From contig CALKDK010000004.1 in assembly GCA_938084055.1 (NCBI GenBank), positions 62,001-126,000 of the forward strand: a stretch of 64,000 nucleotides of DNA, read 5' to 3'. Below the pieces are notes generated by a model that was given only the letters and a program-made list of their open reading frames with translations, made no database searches and was not told where the DNA came from. The position numbers and the translations under genes are program-made. Numbering within the stretch: the stretch's first letter is position 1; every line of letters starts with the position of its first letter. Of this stretch, positions 26,709 through 36,066 are shown piece after piece. The DNA is from an uncultured Luminiphilus sp. Its GTDB lineage: Bacteria > Pseudomonadota > Gammaproteobacteria > Pseudomonadales > Halieaceae.

Positions 26709-27602
26709 TTAGAGCGCCGGTGGTCCGGCACAAACCTGCTCAACCGTGCGTTCATAGGTACCGGGCATGCCGCAATCGAGCCATTCGAGCCACCAAGTAG
26801 TGCCCACTTTTTCATATGCCCTGAGCTTTTCTGCCGCCGCCTCGGCATCCAGCCCCCAACTGATGCCGGAAACTACGATATCGAAGGGCTTATCCATATC
26901 GCGAAGCTCATTCGTAAATCTGACAACTTCCTCGATGTGCTCGGGGGTTGGCTCCATGATGACCCGCATATCCTGGTCGGTGGCGTCCTGGGACTCTTCC
27001 AGCGCCATGGGCATGACCTGCGGCACGATGCCGTCCCAGCGTGCCGCACGGCGCTGGCCCGCTTTAAAGGGCAGCATGGCCGCGACCCAGACTGGAATCC
27101 TTGGCTGCTGTACGGGAGATGGCAGCAGTCTTGCCCCGCTCAGCTGATAATGTTCACCCTCAAAATCGACCGTCTCGCCACGATGCAGTCGCTCGATGAT
27201 CTCCAGACCTTCATCAGTTTTTTTGGCGAGCAGCTTTTTATTCGGATCCTCGCCAAAATTTGAAAACTCCTGGTCTAGTCCACCCAGGCCAACGCCAATC
27301 CTGACCCGCCCCCCGGACAACTGATCGAGGCTTGCGAATTCCTTGGCGACTTTCCAGGGCCTGCGCCGGGAGATGGGGGTCACCATGGACCCGATAACCA
27401 TGCGCTCTGTGACCGCTGCAACCGCCCCCAGCACCACGGTGGGGTCAGCGAGGCCGAGCATACCCTCAGGATCGAGAAGCAGGTGGTCACAGATAAAATA
27501 ACCGTCCCAACCTGCACCTTCTGCCAGCTTCGCCAATTCCACCAGATTGCCGGGGTCGGCATACTCATGGATGGTTGGAGCAACAAACAAACCACGTTTC
27601 AT
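26709..27602 (-). CDS. LLM-class flavin-dependent oxidoreductase (luciferase-like)
   Basis: 297 residues from ATG 27602 (an upstream in-frame ATG at 27626 would add 8). Luciferase-like TIM barrel: KRGLFVAPTIHEYADP, AEGAGWDGYFICDHLL, TERMVIGSMVTPISRRRPWKVAKEFASLDQLSGGRVRIGVGLG in pieces, and IPVWVAAMLPFKAGQRRAARWDGIVPQ. Members use FMNH2 (or F420) and O2 to oxidise sulfur- or nitrogen-containing organics. It is 42 bases downstream of the M24 gene and in the same direction. An N-oxygenating step before amide cleavage would fit, but is inference. Confidence 0.88.
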   Translation of the reverse strand: MKRGLFVAPTIHEYADPGNLVELAKLAEGAGWDGYFICDHLLLDPEGMLGLADPTVVLGAVAAVTERMVIGSMVTPISRRRPWKVAKEFASLDQLSGGRVRIGVGLGGLDQEFSNFGEDPNKKLLAKKTDEGLEIIERLHRGETVDFEGEHYQLSGARLLPSPVQQPRIPVWVAAMLPFKAGQRRAARWDGIVPQVMPMALEESQDATDQDMRVIMEPTPEHIEEVVRFTNELRDMDKPFDIVVSGISWGLDAEAAAEKLRAYEKVGTTWWLEWLDCGMPGTYERTVEQVCAGPPAL

Positions 27603-27644
27603 AACTCTGCTTCCTGCTTCTGGCATCGAATAAGTTCAGGCATA

Positions 27645-28871
27645 TCAGTCACCAAGACTGAAAATATCAGTCGGAAACGTGGGCAGTGGATCGCAGCCAT
27701 CCGGAGTGACCACAACGTAGTCCTCCCCCCCGTAAACCCGGTGATGGCCGTTGTCGTCGGTTTCAAACATCCAGCACTCCACCGCGAGCACCATGTTTTC
27801 CTGAACCTCGAAGGTCTCACCCAGGGCAATGGCCGGGGGCTCCTGTCCATCGATACCAACGCCATGACCACCCTGATCCAACGAACAGAACAATCCGCCG
27901 TCTTTTAATGTCTCATTGATGGCATCCATGATGTCGCCTGTGCGAACACCGGGCTTGGTCATCTCTGCAGCGACCTGTCGCCCTCGATCCAGGACCTGAA
28001 TCTTACGAATCTCCTCATCCGGGGCCGGACCCATATGAAAAGTGCGCCCGGAACTACCCCAATACCCTTTAACCTGTGGCAGTGGTTCAACGATGACGCG
28101 GTCACCGCGCATAAGGGGAATCCCTTCATCCCAGGCGGGAATATCGGCCATGAAAATTTCCCGTCGACTCGACATGCACATATTGGGTAGGCACTCGTCG
28201 GCATAGTCGAGTAGTTTGTGGCGGATGAATAAAGCCACGTCCTTCTCAGTCCAGCCCCATTCGAATGCACCCTGTAAATCGTGATAGGAACGAACCACCG
28301 CCTCACAGGCCTTGCTGAGCGCCTCCACTTCCAGCAGTGATTTAATCATCCGTACGTTCCAGATTTGGTCCGCGGCGTAGACAAACTCAATGTCAGGCAG
28401 TGCAGCACGAAAGGCGTCAATGTCATTCACGGGCCGGGGTATGGTCATCCCGCCCTTGATACCACCCTCGATACCCACGCGCGCCTTGCTACCCACCAGT
28501 TCAGTAACGACGTTGGCCACGTCCTGGGGCATGCCCCGGAGGTTCTCCGTAACGTGGGGGTTGTGCTGTATGCGAACATCGTCGATGAAAGTGAAGCCCT
28601 CCACGACGCCCTGGAAGAAATTGGGCACGATCATGACCGGCTCTTTGTCAGTAGTAACAATAAGCACGCCAGGACACACCGTGACCGGTGGGAAATGATT
28701 CGTCAAAAACCCAGTGAAGTAGCGGATATTGTTTTCGCCCCACATCACAATGGCATCCAGCTTGGCGGCTTCCATTTCTTCCTTGAGGCGCTGGATACGA
28801 TGCGCAAATTCCGATCTTGGGAACGGCGCGTAGGGTGGAAAAGGATAATGTCGCTGTACTTTATCAAGCAT
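27645..28871 (-). CDS. M24 (Xaa-Pro peptidase/creatinase) family protein with altered metal site
   Basis: 408 residues, ATG 28871 after GAGGT. N-terminal creatinase domain (ERIQRL-like helix, MWGENNIRYFTGF) then the pita-bread domain. Of the five usual metal ligands, the first Asp is Glu in GDRVIVEPLP and the second is Ser in GYWGSSGRTF, while His in GGHGVG, Glu in LAVECWM and the last Glu in GGEDYVVV remain. Loss of the Asp pair is known in creatinase-type members, which need no metal. It is therefore probably a hydrolase of a creatine-like or other small amidino/amide compound, not a peptidase. Confidence 0.85.
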   Translation of the reverse strand: MLDKVQRHYPFPPYAPFPRSEFAHRIQRLKEEMEAAKLDAIVMWGENNIRYFTGFLTNHFPPVTVCPGVLIVTTDKEPVMIVPNFFQGVVEGFTFIDDVRIQHNPHVTENLRGMPQDVANVVTELVGSKARVGIEGGIKGGMTIPRPVNDIDAFRAALPDIEFVYAADQIWNVRMIKSLLEVEALSKACEAVVRSYHDLQGAFEWGWTEKDVALFIRHKLLDYADECLPNMCMSSRREIFMADIPAWDEGIPLMRGDRVIVEPLPQVKGYWGSSGRTFHMGPAPDEEIRKIQVLDRGRQVAAEMTKPGVRTGDIMDAINETLKDGGLFCSLDQGGHGVGIDGQEPPAIALGETFEVQENMVLAVECWMFETDDNGHHRVYGGEDYVVVTPDGCDPLPTFPTDIFSLGD

Positions 28872-28928
28872 GGATCGCTGACCTCGTTAAACCGTCATGA
28901 CAATTGGGGATGGCCTTTGGAACCGGTT

Positions 28929-31421
28929 TCAAAACGTATACCTGAACTGAACGCCGTAGCGGGAGCCACGTTCCCGACCCACGCCACCAGCGTCGTAAAT
29001 CAGGTCGTAGCTCTTACTCAGGAACTCAAAGGCGTCCTGGGTTTGCAGGCGCTCATCGGTGACGTCCCGCCCATACAGTGCGACCTCCCAATTGCCCTCC
29101 AGTGGCGCGAGTGCGAGGCGCAGGTCAATACGCTCCCAGGAGTCCACCTCGTCAATGGGATCGCCATCAACTCCAAATAAGCGGAATCCGTCACTAAGGA
29201 CAATGTTGGCGGTTCCCGTCAGGGTAAACTTACCCACGGTGGCGCGATATTCTGGAATGAGCGTTGCCGACCATTCGGGAGCGAACGGTAGCTGCTCGCC
29301 AGAGGCGTCCACAAAACAGGGCGTGAAGGGATCACCGCCATTTGCTGCAATGGCATATTTGACATCAAGAGAGTTACATTGCGCGCCGTCATACTCGTCA
29401 TATTCGGCTTCGGTACTCTGCGCGGCGAAGGTCAAACTGAAGTTATCGGTAACCGCCCAGCGGCCATCTATCTCGATGCCCTTTGAGTGGGAAGACGCGG
29501 CATTCTGGGTAATAAACTGGCCAGTCGTGTTATCGAAGACCACCACCTGCAAATCTTCAAAATCAGTATCAAAGATCGCGAGATTCACCGCCAACCGGCC
29601 ATTGAAAAACAAGCCTTTGACACCGACTTCCCAACCCTCAGCTTTTTCAGGCTCATAGGTGAAAGGGTCGGGAGCTGCGCCTGTAACCGGGGGCGCCTTG
29701 ACGAAACCGCCCGCCTTTAGGGCCTCGGCATATTTGGCATAGAGCATGACCTCCTCGGCCATATCCCACTGTAGGCCCACCTCGGGCAGGAAGTCATCTG
29801 AGTCAGCGCTGGCAGAAACGGGTGGGATAAAGGGTATGGCGGGACCAAATTCGGTACCGTCCACGGGCAGCAGTGACAATTGCGGATTCTCTACCCCATC
29901 TTTTTCAATATCCTGGTAACGACCACCGACATTGATGCGGAAGCTGTCCGTTACATTGAAGGTCGTGCTGAAAAACGCCGAAAACCAGGTGGAATCCTCA
30001 ACCAGAGGACCGCCGAAGCTGATGGCCCGATGCACGGCCGGGTTAAGCAGGGGGTTGGGAGGCACTGCACCCTGGGAAACGAAGTTGGGTATATCAAACA
30101 ACCAGGGCAGGTAGACATCTATCTGGGTGGTCAGGTCGTGGTCCTGGTAATACCCTCCAACCATCCAGGCAAAGCGCTGGTCCTCGGGGGAGGCAATACG
30201 AATCTCCTGTGAAAACTGCTCAAAGTCCTCGGTTCGCTCGTCTGCGAATACGGCAAAGGAACTCATATCGGGGTCGACCATATCGCGCTTCTGGTATTCG
30301 ACATACGACGTAGTCGACGTCAGGACGATACCGCTTCCCGCAACATCCCAGTCGAAAGAGACCACACCCATGTCGGCTTCATGGGTGCGCTGCTCTTCTT
30401 CATTGAAGATCCGGGCCTCATTGAGGCCTCTGGAAACGGGACTGAAGGGAGCACCCCAGTAATTGAAGTCACCGAAGTTTGCGCCGGCAGCAGCATTCAG
30501 GGAATCCATGGCAGCACGAACGTCCTGCGCGCCCCCCGAGCCTACCTTACCGTCGAGCCGAGTCAGGTCGATCCCGTTGTAAGCCGAGTCCAGCGCACAC
30601 AGCGCGCCGATGAATGGCGAGATGACCGGATGCGAAAAGCTCAAGGCGGGACGCGTCTCGCAGCGAGTGTATTCCGTGGGAACCCCAATCTGTTCCACGT
30701 CATGGTGCTCGTATTTGAACATCAGTTCGAAGTTTTCTGTCGGCGCCCAAACACCCGTCAACCGGGCACCCCAGTCCTCCTTGGTGCCCAGGTCCTTACC
30801 CGTAAGCACGTGGTTGTAGCCGGTATCACCGAGCTCATAGTAGCGACCGGAGAGTCTCATGGAGAATGAGTCCGTGATAGGGCCGCCAAAAGCACCCTCA
30901 ATACTCAATTCTTCATCGCTACCATAGGCTGCAGCGAGGTATCCCTCTTTCTCGGAGCCCGGTCTTCGGCTGATGTAGCTCAGCGCACCGGCAGTCGCAC
31001 TCATGCCCGCGAAAACCGGGGCAGGGCCGCGCACCACCTCGACGCGCTCGAGATCGAAAAAAGTATTCTGGCTCAGGTTATCCCGGCCGTAGTACACGCC
31101 ATCATGAAACTGCGCCACGGCCTGCTCAAAGGCCTCATTGGCAACTGTTGTACCGACTCCCCGTATCACCAGATTCTGCCCGGTCAACGAATCGGACATG
31201 AACAGGTTGGGAACAAATACGGACAAATCCTCCATGCTGCCGTAGCCGCCCTTGAAGATGTCCTCTCCCGATATGGCAATGATGGATATCGGTACTTCCT
31301 GGAGGTTTTGCTCTCTTTTCTGGGCAGTCACGATGACTTCTTCCAGCACCTGTGCTGTGCTCGGTATCGCAACCAGTGCCAGTAGGGCAAACAGGGGAAT
31401 CCGTCGGCAGTGCGTTCTCAT
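28929..31421 (-). CDS. TonB-dependent outer-membrane receptor
   Basis: 830 residues from ATG 31421, preceded by AGAGAGGAAAC. A signal peptide (RRIPLFALLALVAIPSTAQ) is followed by a TonB-box-like EEVIVTAQKREQNLQEVPIS, a plug domain with LVIRGVG, and a 22-strand barrel that ends in YGVQFRYTF with terminal Phe. This is the common proteobacterial type that imports aromatics, steroids or other bulky organics, not a siderophore-specific type. It is the uptake component of the nitrogen-compound block downstream. The ligand cannot be read. Confidence 0.93.
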   Translation of the reverse strand: MRTHCRRIPLFALLALVAIPSTAQVLEEVIVTAQKREQNLQEVPISIIAISGEDIFKGGYGSMEDLSVFVPNLFMSDSLTGQNLVIRGVGTTVANEAFEQAVAQFHDGVYYGRDNLSQNTFFDLERVEVVRGPAPVFAGMSATAGALSYISRRPGSEKEGYLAAAYGSDEELSIEGAFGGPITDSFSMRLSGRYYELGDTGYNHVLTGKDLGTKEDWGARLTGVWAPTENFELMFKYEHHDVEQIGVPTEYTRCETRPALSFSHPVISPFIGALCALDSAYNGIDLTRLDGKVGSGGAQDVRAAMDSLNAAAGANFGDFNYWGAPFSPVSRGLNEARIFNEEEQRTHEADMGVVSFDWDVAGSGIVLTSTTSYVEYQKRDMVDPDMSSFAVFADERTEDFEQFSQEIRIASPEDQRFAWMVGGYYQDHDLTTQIDVYLPWLFDIPNFVSQGAVPPNPLLNPAVHRAISFGGPLVEDSTWFSAFFSTTFNVTDSFRINVGGRYQDIEKDGVENPQLSLLPVDGTEFGPAIPFIPPVSASADSDDFLPEVGLQWDMAEEVMLYAKYAEALKAGGFVKAPPVTGAAPDPFTYEPEKAEGWEVGVKGLFFNGRLAVNLAIFDTDFEDLQVVVFDNTTGQFITQNAASSHSKGIEIDGRWAVTDNFSLTFAAQSTEAEYDEYDGAQCNSLDVKYAIAANGGDPFTPCFVDASGEQLPFAPEWSATLIPEYRATVGKFTLTGTANIVLSDGFRLFGVDGDPIDEVDSWERIDLRLALAPLEGNWEVALYGRDVTDERLQTQDAFEFLSKSYDLIYDAGGVGRERGSRYGVQFRYTF

Positions 31422-31546
31422 GGAGTTTCCTCTCTTATTGGTGTGGGTGTGGCCTGATCCAGACTTGCGGCGACTTTGAGTGTACCGATGCGTCACCTGC
31501 AGAAAACTGGCCTAAAGGTCGGTTGAGACCCAAGCCTTCAGAGCGA

Positions 31547-31564
31547 CCTAGCCATAGGGCTAGG
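31547..31564. promoter_or_regulatory. Palindrome upstream of the TonB receptor
   Basis: CCTAGCC and GGCTAGG form a perfect 7-base inverted repeat around ATAG, 126-143 bases upstream of the receptor start and just beyond the amidase stop. It has no T-run, so it looks more like a protein-binding site than a terminator for the amidase gene. Regulator unknown. Confidence 0.45.
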
Positions 31565-31632
31565 GTATGGCCCCAACGCGCTGTGCCAATACGGCGGGGA
31601 GTGCAGCCAAAGGCAGTCACAAAAGAGGTGAC

Positions 31633-33081
31633 TCAGAGCGGCGGCAATGCGGTCTCGTGGCCGGCACACTGGGCCATTAACCTGGCAGCCTGGATGGTCA
31701 GGTGGTCACGGTATTGACCACCGACCAGCTGGAGCCCAATAGGCAGCCCGCCTTCGGTTCGCCCTGCGGGAAAAACAGTGGCCGGTAAATAGGAGGGCGT
31801 CGCGAGACCCGCCCAGAACATCGGCTGGAAATACTCTTGCTCATGGCCATCGACACAATGGCTACGCTGCTCAATAGGCCGGTCATCGTGGCTGAAAGCC
31901 ACCGTTGTATAAGCGGGGCAGAGCACCAGATCCCAGTCCTCAAAAAATTCCCGCCAGGCGTAACGCAGTGCCTCCCTACGGTTATTCAGTAACAACCAAT
32001 CCCTGTGGCTGATCACCCGTGATCGCGCCGCACCCGCGAGGCAGGACTGATCCGTGGCCGGGATACCCTCGGCAAGGCGCTGCGCCTCGGCGTACTCGCC
32101 CGGACTCAATCCAATGCCTGTCAGTGAGCCCATGAGATACTGCTGAATATGAAAGTTATCCTGCAAGTCAATATTCGGCCTGGCATCGGCGCTGACCTGC
32201 GCTCCCTGTTGGGCCAGGATTGCTCCCAACGCCGTTATTGCTCCCGAGATCTCACTGGAGACGGGCGCCATGGGGTCATCAGCCCAGATCGCCACCCGCA
32301 ACTGACCGGGCAATGGCGCCGGGTCACGTGGTAGGTTCAGCTTCCAGGCCGGTGTATCGAGCGGCTGCGGACCGGCCATGACATCAAGTGCGAGGGCAAG
32401 ATCCTCAGCAAAACGACTGATCGGACCTATGACACCCATGTCGGTGGGCGCAATCATTCCGGGGAGACCGTGGCCCTGGTCCGGAACGACACCCCATGAG
32501 GGTTTGTGTCCAAAGACCCCACAGAATGCTGCAGGCACACGGATTGACCCTCCCATATCTGAGCCCACCTCCAGCGCGGAGAGTCCGGCAGCGGTCGCGG
32601 CGGCGGAACCACCCGAAGAACCCCCCGGTGTACGGGCAAGATCCCAGGGATTGCGGCTGAGTCCGTACAGCGGATTCACCGTCTGTGCATCTGCAAGGGC
32701 GGTTGGCACGTTTGTTTTACCTAATACGATTGCCCCGGCTTCGCGCAAGCGCCTGACCGATTCCGCGTCCCGTTGAGCAATATTGTCTTTCAGGGGTGGC
32801 AGGCCCCAGGTCGTAGGCAAGCCCTTCACATCGAGGGCCTCCTTGACCGTAATGGGAACACCGTGTAACGGACCCAATGAGGCACCCCGGCTTACGGCTT
32901 TATCAGCCGTCGCAGCCGCCGCCAGAGCAGAGTCAAAGTCCCTGCATATCACCGCGTTCAGCTGGTCGTCATGGGACTCAATACGACGAATAAAGTAGTC
33001 CGAGAGTTCCAGGGCGCTGATCTTTTTTTCAGCGACCAACGCGGCCAGTTCACGGGCGCTCTTCAGCGGCAAATCATCCAT
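31633..33081 (-). CDS. Amidase (amidase-signature family)
   Basis: 482 residues, ATG 33081 with GAGAGGG upstream. Amidase-signature Ser-cisSer-Lys triad: Lys in VPITVKEALDVKG, and the serines in TPGGSSGGSAAATAAGLSALEVGSDMGGSI (read in parts: GGSSGG and SDMGGS). C-terminal WAGLATPSYLPATVFPAGRTEGGLPIGLQLVG is the usual substrate-cleft end. It hydrolyses a carboxamide to acid and ammonia. No partner GatB/GatC genes are near, so it is a catabolic amidase. It is oriented with the TonB receptor and M24 genes downstream. Confidence 0.92.
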   Translation of the reverse strand: MDDLPLKSARELAALVAEKKISALELSDYFIRRIESHDDQLNAVICRDFDSALAAAATADKAVSRGASLGPLHGVPITVKEALDVKGLPTTWGLPPLKDNIAQRDAESVRRLREAGAIVLGKTNVPTALADAQTVNPLYGLSRNPWDLARTPGGSSGGSAAATAAGLSALEVGSDMGGSIRVPAAFCGVFGHKPSWGVVPDQGHGLPGMIAPTDMGVIGPISRFAEDLALALDVMAGPQPLDTPAWKLNLPRDPAPLPGQLRVAIWADDPMAPVSSEISGAITALGAILAQQGAQVSADARPNIDLQDNFHIQQYLMGSLTGIGLSPGEYAEAQRLAEGIPATDQSCLAGAARSRVISHRDWLLLNNRREALRYAWREFFEDWDLVLCPAYTTVAFSHDDRPIEQRSHCVDGHEQEYFQPMFWAGLATPSYLPATVFPAGRTEGGLPIGLQLVGGQYRDHLTIQAARLMAQCAGHETALPPL

Positions 33082-33169
33082 GGCATTGACCCTCTCAGTT
33101 TAGGCAGCCAGCCCCTACCCAAAAGAAAATAAGGGCCCGACAAAGCCCAGTTTTACCAAGGAGCAGGGA

Positions 33170-33246
33170 AATTTGGACTATCCCTAAGGCCTGTTTTTAG
33201 ACCCCTCAAATTCAGACACAGCGGCGCGGTTAGATTTGGACCACCC
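33170..33246. promoter_or_regulatory. Two 8-10-bp direct repeats 63 bp apart upstream of the amidase gene
   Basis: ATTTGGACTATCCC starts at 33171 and ATTTGGACCACCC starts at 33234. Read on the minus strand, towards the amidase start, they are GGGTGGTCCAAAT and GGGATAGTCCAAAT. The 63-base period equals six helical turns. MalT-type regulators bind repeated direct boxes, and a MalT-like gene ends at 33262 next to them. Assignment to that regulator is inference. Confidence 0.5.
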
Positions 33247-33261
33247 ATGCGGTCGCCTCGC

Positions 33262-35988
33262 TCACTGAATCAGGCCGGCTGCCCGGGCGGTTGCAACAGC
33301 CAAGGTGCGGTTGGTTGCACCAAGCTTGCTGAAAATATTACTGAGATGAAATTTCACTGTCGCCTTGGCAATATGCAGCTGATCCCCGATTTCGACATTG
33401 GTTTTTCCCACCGATACCAGCTGCAGTACTTCCAGCTCTCGTTGACTCAGTGCCTCTACAAAATTTTTCGCACTGACCGCGGCGGTGGGCTGAGGATAGT
33501 CAGCTGTGTCCTGTGTGTTGAGCAAAGTGGGCACCGTCAGCAGAGTCGAAGCGTAGCCGTCGACACCTCCAGCATCAGACGGCAGCAACGCTTCGAGAAT
33601 CTGGCGCACAGTGCCCCCCTCGTCGGCAAAGGTCCTCAATGCACCCGAGGGTCCAGCCAACTCAAGCGCACCGCGCATGCAGTCCCGGGCAAGCCCGGGT
33701 TGCGCGGAGTAAAACGCCACCTGGGCGCTCAGCAGCAGGGCGTCAAGAACAGCTGCACCGACACCATGGCGTTCGGCGTAGTCTCGGGCTGTCGCCATCG
33801 TTGGCAGGGCCTCCACCCCACGGTCGAGGAGCAGCAACGTCCTTACCCGATTGGTCAAGGCATAGTAGCTGCCAAAATCCCAAAACGCAGGGAGTTCCGG
33901 AGACACCGAGTTAACGCTGGGCTGCCAGTCCGACTGGCCATCTCCCGCCTCCATTATGCGGCGCGTGATCAGCAAACGCTCGCGCTCCACCCACTGTGGA
34001 TACAACAGGCCCTCGCAGTGCTGGGACCTGTGCAGGCAGCGACTTAGGGCGTTGTGTGCCGCATCCCACTCTCCCACGGCACTGTAGCAACGTGATAAAA
34101 CGATGTAGCCGTAACAGGAAAATATGGGCGCGCCGACCTCCTCGATCAGGGCCAAGCTGCCATTCAGCAGGTCTCGCGCGGTCTCAACGTCATTCTGCTC
34201 ATAGCACAGTGCAGCGCGCATGGTGCGGGCCAAACCAAGGGCGAATACATTTCCCGAGCCCTCCTCGGCGGCTGCCTCCTCGGCGATTTGGAACAGATGA
34301 TGGGCATTGCCATACTTTAGGCTGTAAATATCGGCAAGACCCAGGAACCCATAAACCACCGCCATCCCATAGGCTTGCTGATTCTGGGTAAAGTAATGCG
34401 CTGCGTCTGCCAACAGTTTCCGGGCGGGCTCGAAGCGTCCAGCCTGAATCAACGCATAGCCGCGCAGGTCCTTTAAAGTGGCGAGCATCAGGCTGTCAGC
34501 CGCCGTGTTATCCAATGCCTGGGTGAGCGCAATCAGTCGCTGACTGTCCTCCTTCATTGCCGCAATAGCCGCTGGAACCAATGCCGCCTCGAGCCTCAGC
34601 GCCTGTCGATCCTCTACCGCCAGAGGGTTCCCCGGCGTGGCTGAATCGCCAAGGGCTATATTGATCCGGGCGTTGACGGTTTCGGCGTCTTGCACTCGAT
34701 TCATCAGGCAAAGGGCAAAACCCTCCAGGATCAGGAGCCTTGGGAAGCGGTCCTTCACAGAATCTGAAATACCGCTCAACCAGGTATAAACCTGGGCCGA
34801 GGTACCCATGAGTGACATGATGGCGATGGCGTCCTGATGAATGTCCTCGATAACCTCAAGAAAATTGCCCATCAATGCATAGTCAACCGCTTCGCGGATG
34901 AACTCTTTATGACGGAACCAGCCCGTTGCGATGCGATACAGGTCGGAAACCTCATGCGGATAACGGTTGCGCAACTGCGCCTTCAGAAATTCATGGAATA
35001 AGTGGTGAAATCGATACCAGGATTCTGTTGTATCGACCTTGACCGTGAAGAGCCCATCCGAATCCAATTTCTGCAGCACGCCACTGGAGTCTGTGCGGCC
35101 CGTCAAGAGGTCACAGAGCTCTGAATTAAAGCGCGAAAGAATCGACGTCTTGAGCAGGAACTCCTGAATGTCAGGCGGCTGCTGCTCGAGCACATTACTC
35201 GTGAGGTAGTCAGAAATTTCAGTGAGGTTGCCTGAAAAAGACCCTATGAACTCATCCCGATTGGTGTGGTTCCTAAGCACCAGTGCGACAAGTTGCAGAC
35301 CGGCAGCCCAACCCTCGCTCTTTGTCCAGATCACTTCTATCTGGTCCGGCGATAATTTCAGGTCATGCCGCACCGACAGAAACGAGGTGACTTCATCACG
35401 CGTAAACCTGAGCATGCTGACATCAACCTCATAGATCAGTTCGTTGACCAACCAGGTGCTCAGCGGCAGGGGGGGGATAATCCTACCGCCAATGACCACC
35501 CTGAAATTTTTAGGTGACCACTCGACCAGGCGCTCTATGAATTTATGTAAAGCCGTGGACTTGATGTACTGATAATCATCGATGAAAACCGTCAGCGGCT
35601 GTCCCATTTGACCCAGCTCATTAATGATCTGGTTGAGGGCAAGGGTCAGGTCCGGCTCTAGCCTGCCGTCCAGCCAGCTCTCTCCATCTGTCCAGAAATC
35701 ACCGACGACCTCGCGCACAGACGCCAGGAGATAGCGCAGGAAGTTGGTGGGGTTTTCATCCAATTCATCGAGCGATAACCAGCATGCCAACTGATCGCAG
35801 GCCACCATGGTTTGAAACCACTCTGATAACAGCGTGGTTTTACCGTAACCGGCAGGCGCATGAACCAGAATCAACTTCGCCCTGACCGAGGTCTCCAGGG
35901 TGTTTAGCAACGCGGGTCTGACCAGCGTGCCCGTATTACTGACCGGTGGAAACAGCTTGGTCCGAATTGTCAGGTTATTGGTAATCAT
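33262..35988 (-). CDS. MalT-like LuxR family ATP-dependent transcriptional activator
   Basis: 908 residues. N-terminal STAND ATPase: Walker A HAPAGYGKTTLLSEW (about residues 43-57) and Walker B LTVFIDDYQYI. A long helical TPR-like region with many Ala/Leu repeats spans about 350-830. The LuxR helix-turn-helix closes the protein: LSQRELEVLQLVSVGKTNVEIGDQL, then VKFHLSNIFSKLG. MalT-type proteins are activated by ATP and a small ligand and bind direct repeats. It is upstream of and co-directional with the amidase-TonB block, so it is the natural activator. Starts at ATG 35988 with only a weak ribosome site. Confidence 0.92.
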   Translation of the reverse strand: MITNNLTIRTKLFPPVSNTGTLVRPALLNTLETSVRAKLILVHAPAGYGKTTLLSEWFQTMVACDQLACWLSLDELDENPTNFLRYLLASVREVVGDFWTDGESWLDGRLEPDLTLALNQIINELGQMGQPLTVFIDDYQYIKSTALHKFIERLVEWSPKNFRVVIGGRIIPPLPLSTWLVNELIYEVDVSMLRFTRDEVTSFLSVRHDLKLSPDQIEVIWTKSEGWAAGLQLVALVLRNHTNRDEFIGSFSGNLTEISDYLTSNVLEQQPPDIQEFLLKTSILSRFNSELCDLLTGRTDSSGVLQKLDSDGLFTVKVDTTESWYRFHHLFHEFLKAQLRNRYPHEVSDLYRIATGWFRHKEFIREAVDYALMGNFLEVIEDIHQDAIAIMSLMGTSAQVYTWLSGISDSVKDRFPRLLILEGFALCLMNRVQDAETVNARINIALGDSATPGNPLAVEDRQALRLEAALVPAAIAAMKEDSQRLIALTQALDNTAADSLMLATLKDLRGYALIQAGRFEPARKLLADAAHYFTQNQQAYGMAVVYGFLGLADIYSLKYGNAHHLFQIAEEAAAEEGSGNVFALGLARTMRAALCYEQNDVETARDLLNGSLALIEEVGAPIFSCYGYIVLSRCYSAVGEWDAAHNALSRCLHRSQHCEGLLYPQWVERERLLITRRIMEAGDGQSDWQPSVNSVSPELPAFWDFGSYYALTNRVRTLLLLDRGVEALPTMATARDYAERHGVGAAVLDALLLSAQVAFYSAQPGLARDCMRGALELAGPSGALRTFADEGGTVRQILEALLPSDAGGVDGYASTLLTVPTLLNTQDTADYPQPTAAVSAKNFVEALSQRELEVLQLVSVGKTNVEIGDQLHIAKATVKFHLSNIFSKLGATNRTLAVATARAAGLIQ

Positions 35989-36066
35989 GGCGGCGCATGG
36001 CTCGCTGTGTGAATGGTGCGAACATCAGAGTATTTTTTGGCAGCCTCATCTCGCTCACGCCAGGCC

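Noticed and set aside
28365..29180. A 271-residue plus-strand frame over the M24 and TonB receptor ends
   Set aside because: Covers the ends of two well-supported minus-strand genes; no domain or ribosome site.
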